A program made the position numbers and the translations under genes. Below, piece after piece: positions 17,424-26,965 of a stretch of DNA of 54,623 nucleotides. The first letter of the stretch is position 1; the number at the start of each line of letters is the position of its first letter. Under the pieces are notes generated by a model. It saw only the letters and a program-made list of their open reading frames with translations, did no database searches and had not been told where the DNA came from. Origin of the DNA: an uncultured Pelagibacteraceae bacterium (GTDB lineage Bacteria; Pseudomonadota; Alphaproteobacteria; Pelagibacterales; Pelagibacteraceae); the NCBI GenBank assembly GCA_902523615.1, contig CABYZW010000006.1, positions 1 to 54,623 of the forward strand. Reading direction: 5' to 3'.

Positions 17424-18824
17424 ATGAAAAAAGTAGCAACAAGATTTGCTCCATCCCCTACTGGACCTTTGCATATAGGTGGGGTTAGAACTGCTTTGTT
17501 TAATTGGTTATATTCAAAAAACCAAAAAGGTAATTTTTATCTAAGGGTTGAAGATACTGATAAGGAAAGATCAAAAGAAGAATATAAAAATCAAATTGTT
17601 AAATCTCTTAAATGGATTGGTATAAACTATGATGGAGAAGAATACATACAATCAAAAAAAATTGAGGATCATATCAAGGTTGCAAATGAATTACTTAAAA
17701 ACGGTCACGCATATAAATGTTATTGTTCAAGTGAGGAAATAGAAGAGCAAAAAAAAAGGGCTAGACAAAAAAAAATTCCTTATATCTATAACAGAAAATG
17801 GAGAGACAAGAAAGAGTCTGATGCTCCTAAAGATATCAAGCCAGTAATTCGATTTAAAAGTAAAATAGATGGAACATCTATATTAAAAGATTTGGTTCAA
17901 GGTGATGTTGAAATAGATAATAACACAATAGAAGATTTCATTATTTTAAGAAATGATGGGACTCCAACATATAACTTATCTGCATCTGTCGATGATCATC
18001 AAATGACTATGACACATATAATTAGAGGAGATGACCATAAAATAAATACCTTTAAACAAATACAAATTTATCAAGCTATGAAATGGGAATTGCCATCATT
18101 TGCACATATACCTTTAATACATACAATTGAAGGAAAAAAATTATCAAAAAGAGACAAGGCCTCTACATTAGATGATTATTCTAAAATAGGTATTATGCCA
18201 GATGCTTTGAGAAATTATCTTCTAAGACTTGGATGGTCATATAAAGATAAAGAAATATTTACCTTAGAAGAAAGTATTAAACATTTTAATCTTGAAGGAA
18301 TTGGAAAATCTCCATCAAAACTAGATATGAGTAGAATTTTATCAATGAATGAGCACTATATTAAAAATATTAATGAGGATAATTTATTTAATCAGCTTAC
18401 TGAATATTGCAAGTTATATAAAACTGAAATTAAATCAGATAAAAAAAATAAAATTAAAAAATCCCTAATCTTCCTTAAAAATAAAGCTAAAACCTTAGAA
18501 GATATATTTAATAACAGTCAATTCATAATTAAAGATGATGTTAATTTTAACCAAGACGATATTAAGTTAATTGATGATAAAGCTAAAAAGGTAATCTCTG
18601 ATTTCAGTGCTAAATTTTCAAAAATAGATCAATTAACAAGAGAAAATTTAGAATTGATAATTAATGGCCTTATTAAATCACACAATACTAATTTTAAAGG
18701 AGTTGGTCAGCCTTTAAGAATTGCTTTAACAGGATCAAAATTTGGGCCTGGTATCTATGATATTTTAATTTCTCTCGGAAAAGAGGAAATAACCAAAAGA
18801 TTAAGTAACAAGATATTTGTTTAA
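17424..18824 (+). CDS. gltX: Glutamate--tRNA ligase
   Basis: Class I aminoacyl-tRNA synthetase charging tRNA-Glu, and possibly tRNA-Gln if an amidotransferase route is used. The HIGH-type motif is FAPSPTGPLHIGG at residues 8-20, and the KMSKS-type motif is KKLSKRDKAS. FYLRVEDTDKERS, YKCYCS and IRGDDHKINTFKQI match the catalytic core. The length of 466 is typical. The 3' end overlaps the convergent lpxB coding region by 24 bp, leaving no room for a dedicated terminator between them. Confidence 0.96.
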   Translation: MKKVATRFAPSPTGPLHIGGVRTALFNWLYSKNQKGNFYLRVEDTDKERSKEEYKNQIVKSLKWIGINYDGEEYIQSKKIEDHIKVANELLKNGHAYKCYCSSEEIEEQKKRARQKKIPYIYNRKWRDKKESDAPKDIKPVIRFKSKIDGTSILKDLVQGDVEIDNNTIEDFIILRNDGTPTYNLSASVDDHQMTMTHIIRGDDHKINTFKQIQIYQAMKWELPSFAHIPLIHTIEGKKLSKRDKASTLDDYSKIGIMPDALRNYLLRLGWSYKDKEIFTLEESIKHFNLEGIGKSPSKLDMSRILSMNEHYIKNINEDNLFNQLTEYCKLYKTEIKSDKKNKIKKSLIFLKNKAKTLEDIFNNSQFIIKDDVNFNQDDIKLIDDKAKKVISDFSAKFSKIDQLTRENLELIINGLIKSHNTNFKGVGQPLRIALTGSKFGPGIYDILISLGKEEITKRLSNKIFV

Positions 18825-19934
18825 CACCTTTGCGGCTTCATCACTTGAAGATGATTTAGACCTAATTTGATCAAGTGTTCGAGAGCAATCCTCAACTTGT
18901 TTTTCTGCAAATTTTGGGTTTTTTAGGAAATATTTTACAGATTTAAATATTTCTTTTGGGTTACATTCGTTTTGAAGAAGTTCGGGAATAATCTCTCTAT
19001 TATTAATAATATTTATTATATTAGCGAAATTGACCTTGACTAAAGATTTCATAATTAAAAAATTTATGAAATTAATTTTATAGATTACAATTGATGGAAC
19101 TTTAGCATTACAAATCTCAAGTGAGACTGTACCTGATTTTGCAACAGCAAAAATTGAATTTAATAAAATTTCAGATTTAACGTCTTTATCAGAAACAACT
19201 TCTAAATTTTCTAAATTTACATTATTTAACATTTTGTGAATAAAATCTTTATTTTCATCAGTTGAATGAAAAATGAATATATATTCATTAAATTTTTCAT
19301 TCATCAATTTGACAAAATCAATTAAAATTGGAAAAAGAGTTTTTAATTCAGATAATCTGCTACCAGGAAAAAGAGAGATAATTTTTTTTCCTTTTGAAAT
19401 ATTTGAAATATCAATTTTTGATTTATTTTTTTCTAATAAAGGATGACCTACAAAAGTATTCTTAATATTTTCCTTATCAAAAAATTTTTTTTCAAAATCA
19501 AATAAAAGCAAAAAATGGTCAACAAATTTTTTAAAATTTTTTACTCTATTTTCTCTCCAGATCCAAACTTGTGGTGCCACATAATGAATAATTTTAATAT
19601 TCGATTTAATCTTCTTAACTTTTTCAGAAACTCTCAGTGTAAAATCAGGACTATCAACACTAAAAATTATATCTGGATCGAATTTGATAATTTCATCTAC
19701 GGTATAATCAATTTTTTTTTTAATCTTTAAAATATTAAAGATAACACTTGTAAAGCCAATATAGGTAATTTCATTTATATCAAAAATTGATTTTATTCCT
19801 AATTTAAAAAGATTTGATCCCCCAACAGAAAGATAATCAATTTTATCATTATATTCATTCAGCTTTGAAATTACTGTTGATGCTAATTTATCGCCTGAGG
19901 CTTCACCAGTTAAAATAAATATTTTTTTTTTCAT
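18801..19934 (-). CDS. lpxB: Lipid-A-disaccharide synthase
   Basis: GT-B glycosyltransferase that joins UDP-2,3-diacylglucosamine and lipid X to form the lipid A disaccharide at the inner membrane. The N-terminus KIFILTGEASGDKLA is the family signature; YVAPQVWIWRENRVKNF, FVGHPLLE, LFPGSRLSEL and AKSGTVSLEIC are also diagnostic. The length of 377 is normal. The ATG is followed by ten A residues (three Lys codons plus one base). It overlaps lpxI by 4 bp and convergently overlaps gltX by 24 bp. Confidence 0.95.
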   Translation of the reverse strand: MKKKIFILTGEASGDKLASTVISKLNEYNDKIDYLSVGGSNLFKLGIKSIFDINEITYIGFTSVIFNILKIKKKIDYTVDEIIKFDPDIIFSVDSPDFTLRVSEKVKKIKSNIKIIHYVAPQVWIWRENRVKNFKKFVDHFLLLFDFEKKFFDKENIKNTFVGHPLLEKNKSKIDISNISKGKKIISLFPGSRLSELKTLFPILIDFVKLMNEKFNEYIFIFHSTDENKDFIHKMLNNVNLENLEVVSDKDVKSEILLNSIFAVAKSGTVSLEICNAKVPSIVIYKINFINFLIMKSLVKVNFANIINIINNREIIPELLQNECNPKEIFKSVKYFLKNPKFAEKQVEDCSRTLDQIRSKSSSSDEAAKVLNKYLVT

Positions 19935-20722
19935 ATTAGATAAATAAAAATTTTATTCTTACTTGCAAATTTGATAGATTTTTCTTTATCCAAAAAAATA
20001 TTTTGCTTAGCTTTAAGAACAATACCGTTAATACCTACTTTTTTGCAATCTTTTAAGGTATCTAAACCTATAGTTGGTAAATCAGCTCTTAAATCTTGTT
20101 TTTTTTTTGGAAATTTAATTAATATGCCTGAATTATTTTTATCTTTTTTAATAGATTGAATCATTTTTTTTGTACCTTTTGTGGTTTCTATTGAAATAAT
20201 CTTTTTATTTCTAACAATTAAACCTTGGACATGATTATAAGAATTTATTTTTTTTAATGTATTTATGCCGATTTTAATATTCATTAGATCTAATTTTGAA
20301 GGTTTTTTTTTTGTATAGTTCCCCTTTGGTAATGTTAATTCGGGATTATAAAAGTTTGATTTAATTACTTTAATTTTATTTTCATCTAAGATTTTTATTA
20401 ATTCTCTTAGAATTGCGGCATCACCAAGTTTTGCTGCTTTAATGATTCTAGGTATATAATATATACCTTTAACATCTAGTCTTAATGTTGAAATTTTTGG
20501 CTTGTCAATTTTTCCAGCAAATATAACTTTTTTACATTTTTTTTCATTGATCAGTTTAAGTATCTGTCCAAATCTACCTATATTTATTGAATAAGAATTG
20601 ATATCTTTTTTAAAAATTTTTTTTTTTGTTAAATCTATAATAAAATATTTAATCTTTCTTTTTTTTAATTTATTAAGTATTTTTTTAGGAAAATCTGTTT
20701 TTCCGAGAAATAAACCTATCAT
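19931..20722 (-). CDS. lpxI: UDP-2,3-diacylglucosamine diphosphatase, LpxI type
   Basis: Hydrolyses UDP-2,3-diacylglucosamine to lipid X, the step done by LpxH in gammaproteobacteria. The 263-residue protein matches the DUF1009/LpxI family: FAGKIDKPK, LGDAAILRELIKILDENKIKVI, NHVQGLIVRNKKIISIETTKGT, DLRADLPTIGLDTLKDCKKV and GINGIVLKA in the C-terminal catalytic domain. Its place between lpxA and lpxB is the usual alphaproteobacterial arrangement and supports the call. It begins 1 bp after the lpxA stop. Confidence 0.93.
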   Translation of the reverse strand: MIGLFLGKTDFPKKILNKLKKRKIKYFIIDLTKKKIFKKDINSYSINIGRFGQILKLINEKKCKKVIFAGKIDKPKISTLRLDVKGIYYIPRIIKAAKLGDAAILRELIKILDENKIKVIKSNFYNPELTLPKGNYTKKKPSKLDLMNIKIGINTLKKINSYNHVQGLIVRNKKIISIETTKGTKKMIQSIKKDKNNSGILIKFPKKKQDLRADLPTIGLDTLKDCKKVGINGIVLKAKQNIFLDKEKSIKFASKNKIFIYLI

Positions 20723-20723
20723 T

Positions 20724-21506
20724 TTATTTTGAGAAAGGAGTACAAATTGGTCTTTTTTTGTCCTTATTTATAAAGTTAATTATCTCTTGAACAAAAGTAT
20801 TTTCCTTAAAATTTCCATTTAATTTAGATAAGTTTTCATTCAAGCTTTCAGTTTTAAATATTTCTTTATATGCTTCTGATAAGCATATTATATCTTTATT
20901 AGAAACTTTTTTTCTTCTAAGACCAATAATATTTATTCCATCTAAATAATTTCTATTTCCCAATGAAACTCCATAAGGTATTACATCTCTAGATACGCCT
21001 GTCATCCCTCCTATCATGGCCATTTTACCAATTCTTGTGAATTGTTGAACACCACAGTTTCCTCCTATTATGACCTGATCACCTATTTCTGCATGCCCTG
21101 CGATTGCAGCACTATTAGCAATGACAGCACTATTTCCAATTATACAGTCGTGAGCTATATGAACGCCAATCATTAACAAGGAATTATTTCCTATTTTTGT
21201 AACTCCTCCTCCGCCAACTGTTCCTATATTTATTGTTGTGTATTCTCTAATCGTATTTCCATCACCAATTAGAAGCTCAGTTTTTTCTCCTTTATATTTG
21301 AGATCTTGTGGATCATTCCCGATTGAGGCAAATGGATAAATCTTATTATTTTTGCCAATTTTTGTTCGACCTGTAATATTAACATGTGATTGAATTTTTG
21401 TACCTTCTTGAATCTCTACATCTGGTCCAATAACTGTAAAAGGACCAATTTCAACATTTTTATGAATTATTGATTTTGCGTCAATTATAGCAGTTTTATG
21501 TATCAT
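20724..21506 (-). CDS. lpxA: UDP-N-acetylglucosamine acyltransferase
   Basis: First enzyme of lipid A synthesis, acylating UDP-GlcNAc from acyl-ACP. The protein is built of hexapeptide repeats forming a left-handed beta-helix (about residues 1-185), with the catalytic His in [13 protein letters not shown] and diagnostic segments [24 protein letters not shown] and [13 protein letters not shown]. The C-terminal helical part has [11 protein letters not shown]. The length of 260 is typical. The start overlaps the lpxD stop by 4 bp. Confidence 0.96.
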   Translation of the reverse strand: MIHKTAIIDAKSIIHKNVEIGPFTVIGPDVEIQEGTKIQSHVNITGRTKIGKNNKIYPFASIGNDPQDLKYKGEKTELLIGDGNTIREYTTINIGTVGGGGVTKIGNNSLLMIGVHIAHDCIIGNSAVIANSAAIAGHAEIGDQVIIGGNCGVQQFTRIGKMAMIGGMTGVSRDVIPYGVSLGNRNYLDGINIIGLRRKKVSNKDIICLSEAYKEIFKTESLNENLSKLNGNFKENTFVQEIINFINKDKKRPICTPFSK

Positions 21507-22483
21507 CTATTTTCTTTAATAAAATCTCGTAAGTTTTTGGCCGGGTAACCCATTACCTTAGAATTATCTTTAATATTTTTAATTACTCCACTACCACCGC
21601 CAATATGAACATTGTTTCCAATTTTTAAATGACCAGAAATACCAGCTTGACCACCAATCATTACATTATCTCCTAAAGAAGAACTTCCAGCTATTCCAAC
21701 TTGTCCAGCAATTATACAATTATTTCCAATTTTATTATTATGAGCAACATGAATTTGATTATCTAGAAAAACATTTTTACCGATTACAGTATTTGAAAGT
21801 GATCCTCTATCAATAGTTGAGCCGCAACCAATTTCAGAGTTATTATTAATTATAACTATACCGATATGAGGGTATCTAAAATTTTTTTTCTTATTTGGAA
21901 AAAAACCAAAACCTTTTTTTCCAATAACACAACCATCTAAAATGCATACATTATCTTTAATAATTGTATTTCTAATTATAACGTTTGAGCCAATAGAGCA
22001 ATTAGATCCAATATTGACATTTTTTTCTATTATTGTGTTATGTCCAATTGAACAATTCTTTCCGATTTTTACATTTTTTCCTATTAAAACATTCTTCCCA
22101 TATTTACATTTTTTTTTGAAAGTAGTTTGAGAAATTTCTTTCACAGAATTATCAAAATCGTCAGTTATCGAATTAGGATAAAATTCTTTTGTTATGTTAG
22201 CAATATTTAACAAAACATTGTCGACAATTATTTTTTTACATGATTTAGGTAAGTGGTGTGATAAATTATTTAATGTTAAACAATAAGATGCTTTAGTAGA
22301 AGATGCTAAACTAGAATAGTTACTAGAATGAAAAAAGGTTAAATCTTTTTTTGTTGCTGATGAAAGATCTTTTACGTCAAAGATTTTATCTTTTTTAAAA
22401 TTTTCATGATTAATTATTGATACTTTTTTAAGTAAAATATCAATTTTGAATGGACCTACATTTTTGAAGAAAGGATTTTTCAT
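21503..22483 (-). CDS. lpxD: UDP-3-O-acylglucosamine N-acyltransferase
   Basis: Third lipid A enzyme, adding the N-linked acyl chain. The N-terminal uridine-binding domain (about residues 1-95) is followed by many hexapeptide repeats (about 100-310). The catalytic His lies in [13 protein letters not shown], with [23 protein letters not shown] beyond. I chose ATG 22481-22483 (326 residues; [15 protein letters not shown]). A TTG at 22523-22525 would add 14 residues that do not resemble the family's N-terminus. With the ATG start there are 55 bp between the fabZ stop and lpxD. Confidence 0.92.
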   Translation of the reverse strand: MKNPFFKNVGPFKIDILLKKVSIINHENFKKDKIFDVKDLSSATKKDLTFFHSSNYSSLASSTKASYCLTLNNLSHHLPKSCKKIIVDNVLLNIANITKEFYPNSITDDFDNSVKEISQTTFKKKCKYGKNVLIGKNVKIGKNCSIGHNTIIEKNVNIGSNCSIGSNVIIRNTIIKDNVCILDGCVIGKKGFGFFPNKKKNFRYPHIGIVIINNNSEIGCGSTIDRGSLSNTVIGKNVFLDNQIHVAHNNKIGNNCIIAGQVGIAGSSSLGDNVMIGGQAGISGHLKIGNNVHIGGGSGVIKNIKDNSKVMGYPAKNLRDFIKENR

Positions 22484-22538
22484 TAATGAATTATTTATCA
22501 AAACTTCTGATAAATCTATTATCAATAAATATTACTAA

Positions 22539-22982
22539 TTATTTTCTATCCACTACGGTTGCTGACCAAGTAGCATCAGCCATTCTTTTACCTTCAACAA
22601 ATGCTTCACCTTTATACTTCCAAACACGACCATGTGATCTGACTGCTTCAATTTTTAATTCTAATTTACAATCAGGAATAACTGGGTTTCTAAATCTTGC
22701 TTTTTCCACACTCATCAAAAATACAAGTTTGTTCTCATATTCCTTTTTATCTATACCATGAGCTGTTAAAGCTGCAGCAGCTTGACCAAATGCTTCCACT
22801 ATTAAAACTCCAGGCATCACTGGTTGTCCAGGAAAATGACCCATTACATAAAAACCATCTTTTTTTACATTCATTATTGCGGTAGCTGAGTGTAATTTTT
22901 TAATGTCTCTCAATTCATCTATTAGCAACATCGGTTCACGATGTGGTAATAATTCAATTATTTGAGATTTATTTAAATTCAT
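22539..22982 (-). CDS. fabZ: 3-hydroxyacyl-ACP dehydratase FabZ
   Basis: Hot-dog-fold dehydratase of fatty acid elongation; it also competes with LpxA/LpxD for 3-hydroxyacyl-ACP, which explains its conserved place among lpx genes. Motifs are LLPHREPMLLID, the catalytic HFPGQPVMPGVLIVEAFGQAAA with its His and Glu, and KARFRNPVIPGD-like KARFRNPVIPDC. The ATG at 22980-22982 gives 147 residues; an adjacent in-frame GTG one codon upstream is possible but less likely. The gene begins 4 bp after the skp stop. Confidence 0.95.
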   Translation of the reverse strand: MNLNKSQIIELLPHREPMLLIDELRDIKKLHSATAIMNVKKDGFYVMGHFPGQPVMPGVLIVEAFGQAAAALTAHGIDKKEYENKLVFLMSVEKARFRNPVIPDCKLELKIEAVRSHGRVWKYKGEAFVEGKRMADATWSATVVDRK

Positions 22983-22986
22983 CACT

Positions 22987-23517
22987 TCAATTTATGGACA
23001 ATTTTTTAACTTTTTTATCAAATAAATCTAATATATTTTTTGATATATCTAAACTTGTTTTACCAATTAAAATATCCTCTTTTTTTAAAATTATACTAAT
23101 CTCGTTATTTTTCGAATATTCTTCTAAAATTGGTATTAAGTTTTTAAAAAATTCTGATCTTGCTGCAATTTGAAACTTTGCTAAATCATCGTTTTTTTTT
23201 TTTACTGAAAGATTTATCTTTTTTACATTATTTTCTAGTTCAATAACTTTTTTATTAAACTCCTCTTTTGCAAGTACATTTTTTTGTGCACTTAATTTAT
23301 TTCTTTCAGTGTCAATTTTTTCTTTGAATTTTTTAAATTCATCATTATTTTTTTGTTTCTTATCTTTCACCTCTTTATTTATTTTTTTTCCGGCTTGAGA
23401 ATTATCGAAAACTAAATTCAAGTCAATGAATGCAATATTTTCTTGTGCTTTTAAAAAACTATTACTGTTTAAAAAAAAGAGGATAATAGTAAAAAATATT
23501 AGGTATTTTCTAATCAT
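22987..23517 (-). CDS. skp: Skp/OmpH-family periplasmic chaperone
   Basis: The 176-residue protein has an N-terminal signal peptide (YLIFFTIILFFLNSNSFLKAQ, cleavage likely near residue 24), then IAFIDLNLVFDNSQAGKKINKEV and a long Lys/Glu-rich coiled coil (about residues 45-115). This is the Skp/OmpH architecture, with the tentacle helices, and the C-terminal part returns to the small beta body. Skp holds unfolded outer-membrane proteins for the BAM complex. The position directly after bamA (stop and start share a base) is the standard context. Confidence 0.88.
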   Translation of the reverse strand: MIRKYLIFFTIILFFLNSNSFLKAQENIAFIDLNLVFDNSQAGKKINKEVKDKKQKNNDEFKKFKEKIDTERNKLSAQKNVLAKEEFNKKVIELENNVKKINLSVKKKNDDLAKFQIAARSEFFKNLIPILEEYSKNNEISIILKKEDILIGKTSLDISKNILDLFDKKVKKLSIN

Positions 23518-25766
23518 TAAAAAGTTGTACCTAAATTAAATCTAAAACTTTCAGTTTTATCAGTAGATTTTTTCGTCATCGGTAAAGTATATGAGAATGA
23601 TAAAGGTCCCACTGGTGTTAATAGATTCAAAGATAAACCTGTAGAACTTCTGATATAGTTTGAGTCGTCAATAGTATCGCTATAATCAACACCCCATACA
23701 TTAGCTGCGTCAATAAAATAGGAAATATCAACATTTTCAACAGTAGTTAAAATACCTGGGATATTAGTTGATAGGTTTACTGTTGAAACATAATTACCTC
23801 CTACATAATCAGAATTATCTACAGGGCCAACTTTACCTTTTTCAAAACCTCTAAGTCTACTATAAGGAACTACAGCTCTTTTGGAAATTCTTACATCTGA
23901 ATCGTTCAGTGAATTTACAGCTTTAAAGTAGAAACTCGCTTTACCTATCATGTTTGAAGTTGAATTAATTGTATGATATTTTGAAGCCACAAATATATTA
24001 GCAACCTCACTTGAGTCTGAAATTAAAGGAACTGTTTGATAAAATGAAGTTTTATATCCAGAAGATGGATTAAAAGTAGAATTTCTCAGATCATAATCAA
24101 TCCCATAATTGAAATAAAAATCTCCATAAGAACCTTCCTGTTTTTTTAAAGAATTAGAAGCTGTATTGTTAGTTTCAAGGTCTTCATAAGAAAGATCTAT
24201 TTCGGGATTGAAATAAAAATTTTCATATTGTTGAAATTTTGTACCTACGGAAAAACCAGTTTTCGAAACCTTATACCCTGAATTACTTAAGTTGTCAGTT
24301 GTGGTAGCTTCCAAAGACGTAAAAAGAGTATTTTCACTATAATTAAAGTTTGGTTTAGAATAAATAAATCTACCTTTAACACTTTCTTCTGAGACTTCAA
24401 AATTTGAGTCTAAATTAATTCCTTTACCTAGAAAATTTTTCTCTTGAATTCCTGCTGCAATAGTTGATCCAGAAGTTCCATATCCAGCTCCAGCTGATAT
24501 TTGACCTGTAGGTTTTTCTTCAACAGTGATATTTATAACTTTAAGATTATTGTTTGACCCATCTACTATTTTTGACTTAACATTTTTAAAAAAATCTAAA
24601 GATCTTATTTGATCTATAGATTTATTATACAATACTTCATTTAAAGGATCGCCCTCATCAACAATTAATTTATTTCTTAATACTTCTTCGATTGTATTAA
24701 AATTTCCAAAAAAATTAACCTTTTCTACATAGAACTTTTCACTATCAACTATATTAAAATTAAAATTTATTTTATTATTATCAACTATAATTTCCTCAAC
24801 TTTTGCATTAATGAAATCATATAATTTTAATGTGGCTATATTTTCTATTTCTTTTAATATTAAGTTTACTCTATTTAAGGAATATTTTTTATTTTTGATT
24901 TTATTAAAAATTTTTTCAATTTTTGTAAAATCTTTTTTTTCATAATCTTCGGGTAAAATCAAATTTAAATCATTAAAATAAAACTTATCACCAGCGTTAA
25001 TGTTAAAAACTAATTTAAATGAACCTTTTTCATTTAATTCAGCAAACGAGTCTAATATTTCAACATTATAATAGCCTTCATTTTTATAAAAATTTTTCAA
25101 GAGTCTTTTATCCAAGTTTATAATATTTTGATTAAGATAAATTTTATTAGAAATAAACTTCCAAAATTTATTTTCTTCTGAGGCAATCACTTCAAGTAAT
25201 TTTTTATCTTTGATCTTTTTATCTCCAATAAATAAAATTTCTTTAATAGTGGCTCTTTCCCCTTGAACAATATCAATTTTTAACCTGATTGAATTAAGCT
25301 GATCATTCTTAATTAATGAGGGATTAACCTCCACGAAATAGAAACCTAAAGATTTATGAAAATTTTTAATCGTATCAATATCTTTATTTAAAAGTTTTTC
25401 TGTAAAAGACATTCTATCTTTTAGAAATGTTTGTTCAGACATTTTTTTTAAAAAGTCTTTATTTTTAATACCTGTAATTTCAATATCCTCTATAATTGGG
25501 TTTTCAACTATTTTAATATTTAGTATTTCATTTCTAACATCTAATGAAATATCTTCAAAAAAATTAGTTTCATAAAGTTTTTTTAAAATTTCATTCAATT
25601 CTGTATTATTATATTTTTTGTTAAGTTTTATTTGACCTAATACCAATATTGTATCTTTAGAAATTCTTTTATTACCTTCGATATCAACATCTTTAATTAC
25701 ATCAGCAAACGTGGAACTGATTGAAAAAATTAGTACTATAATTATTTTTACTAAAATTTTTTTCAT
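23517..25766 (-). CDS. bamA: Outer membrane protein assembly factor BamA
   Basis: Central outer-membrane insertase. It has a signal peptide (about residues 1-21, IIIVLIFSISSTFA), then DVIKDVDIEGNKRIS starting POTRA1. Five POTRA repeats extend to about residue 420, including EDIEITGIKNK and YVEKVNFFGNFNT. The 16-stranded barrel begins near QISAGAGYGTSGSTIAAGIQEKNFLG and includes the lid-loop motif RLRGFEKGKVG (VRGF/Y class). The protein ends in Phe (LGTTF), the OMP C-terminal signature. The length of 749 is normal. The usual upstream neighbour rseP is absent; dxr is 32 bp away. Confidence 0.96.
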   Translation of the reverse strand: MKKILVKIIIVLIFSISSTFADVIKDVDIEGNKRISKDTILVLGQIKLNKKYNNTELNEILKKLYETNFFEDISLDVRNEILNIKIVENPIIEDIEITGIKNKDFLKKMSEQTFLKDRMSFTEKLLNKDIDTIKNFHKSLGFYFVEVNPSLIKNDQLNSIRLKIDIVQGERATIKEILFIGDKKIKDKKLLEVIASEENKFWKFISNKIYLNQNIINLDKRLLKNFYKNEGYYNVEILDSFAELNEKGSFKLVFNINAGDKFYFNDLNLILPEDYEKKDFTKIEKIFNKIKNKKYSLNRVNLILKEIENIATLKLYDFINAKVEEIIVDNNKINFNFNIVDSEKFYVEKVNFFGNFNTIEEVLRNKLIVDEGDPLNEVLYNKSIDQIRSLDFFKNVKSKIVDGSNNNLKVINITVEEKPTGQISAGAGYGTSGSTIAAGIQEKNFLGKGINLDSNFEVSEESVKGRFIYSKPNFNYSENTLFTSLEATTTDNLSNSGYKVSKTGFSVGTKFQQYENFYFNPEIDLSYEDLETNNTASNSLKKQEGSYGDFYFNYGIDYDLRNSTFNPSSGYKTSFYQTVPLISDSSEVANIFVASKYHTINSTSNMIGKASFYFKAVNSLNDSDVRISKRAVVPYSRLRGFEKGKVGPVDNSDYVGGNYVSTVNLSTNIPGILTTVENVDISYFIDAANVWGVDYSDTIDDSNYIRSSTGLSLNLLTPVGPLSFSYTLPMTKKSTDKTESFRFNLGTTF

Positions 25767-25798
25767 AAGTTATGCTTTATATATCAGAAAAAAAACGT

Positions 25799-26965
25799 TT
25801 ATATACCCAAAGAGTCCATTTTGGAACTTACATAATCTCTTAAAAGATAAATTTCTTCTACTTTTCGTGGTTTAATTTTCTTGAATTTTTTAAATTCTTT
25901 TAGATTTGAAATCTTGTAAATTAAATCAATTAGATTTTTGAATTTAATCCTTCTATTTAAAAATTCTTGAACTAAATAGTCATTCACAGTTATCAATACA
26001 GTTTCATATAAAGATGAATTTTTTGGTAAATTTTTTAAAAGTTTTACAAGTGGAAATTGATTAACATCCACTTTCTTAAGTTGTAAATCATTTAAAATTT
26101 CAAAATTTATTGAATGAGTTTTGATGTATTTTTTTTTAGTTAAATAAATAGAGTTATAAATTGGTATTTTCATATCAGGTTCATGAGCAATAATTTTTGT
26201 TAAGCCATTTTTCATTTTGATTATTGCATGAATATAAGATTTAGGATGAGTTAAAATAAAGATTTTTTTATAATTTAAATTAAAAATATTTTTAGCTTCA
26301 ATTACTTCGAAAACTTTATTCATTAATGTAGCAGAATCTACAGTGATTTTTTTTCCCATATTCCAATTTGGGTGTTTAAGGGCGTCCTCCAATTTAATTT
26401 TATTAAGTTTTTTTTTTGGATAATTTAAAAAGGGACCTCCTGAGGCTGTTATAAAAATTTTATCTATTTGCTCTGTTTCAAAGTTTTTAATAACAGAAAA
26501 TATAGAAAAATGCTCCGAATCAATAGGTATAAAATTTGTTTTGTATTTTTTAAGATCCTTTTTAATTAAACTCCAACCACAAATAAGAGCCTCTTTATTT
26601 ACAACAGCTAAATTTTTTGAGTATTTTGTTAATTGTAAAGTAGGTTTCAAACCATCAAGACCTGAGATAGCTATCATTGAATAATAAATATTGCTTTTTT
26701 TTATTATTTTATCGATGTGATCAAATTTGTTAAAAATTCTAATATTTGAACGTTTAAATTTTTCTTTAGCTTTAAGATATTGATTAAAATTATTTATAAT
26801 TATATTTTTAACTTTAAATTTTTTTGCTTGTTTAAATATTTTACTAAAATTTTTATTGGTTGATAACAATACGACTTGAAAATCATTTTTATTTGACTCA
26901 ATAATTTTTAATGTTTTTTGACCAATGGATCCTGTAGAACCCAATATAATAATTTTTTTTTTCAT
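25799..26965 (-). CDS. dxr: 1-deoxy-D-xylulose 5-phosphate reductoisomerase
   Basis: NADPH-dependent enzyme making MEP, the committed step of the MEP isoprenoid pathway. The Rossmann motif ILGSTGSIGQKTLKII opens the protein. Metal-binding DSEHFSIF, the ITASGGPFL loop, HPNWNMGKKITVDSATLMNK and EVIEA are all intact. The length of 388 is typical. Ten A residues follow the ATG. It overlaps cdsA by 4 bp. IspDF in this window acts further down the same pathway. Confidence 0.96.
   Translation of the reverse strand: MKKKIIILGSTGSIGQKTLKIIESNKNDFQVVLLSTNKNFSKIFKQAKKFKVKNIIINNFNQYLKAKEKFKRSNIRIFNKFDHIDKIIKKSNIYYSMIAISGLDGLKPTLQLTKYSKNLAVVNKEALICGWSLIKKDLKKYKTNFIPIDSEHFSIFSVIKNFETEQIDKIFITASGGPFLNYPKKKLNKIKLEDALKHPNWNMGKKITVDSATLMNKVFEVIEAKNIFNLNYKKIFILTHPKSYIHAIIKMKNGLTKIIAHEPDMKIPIYNSIYLTKKKYIKTHSINFEILNDLQLKKVDVNQFPLVKLLKNLPKNSSLYETVLITVNDYLVQEFLNRRIKFKNLIDLIYKISNLKEFKKFKKIKPRKVEEIYLLRDYVSSKMDSLGI

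Noticed and set aside
22484..22525. TTG start adding 14 residues to LpxD
   Set aside because: The ATG at 22481-22483 gives an N-terminus that fits the family better, and the extra residues have no counterpart.
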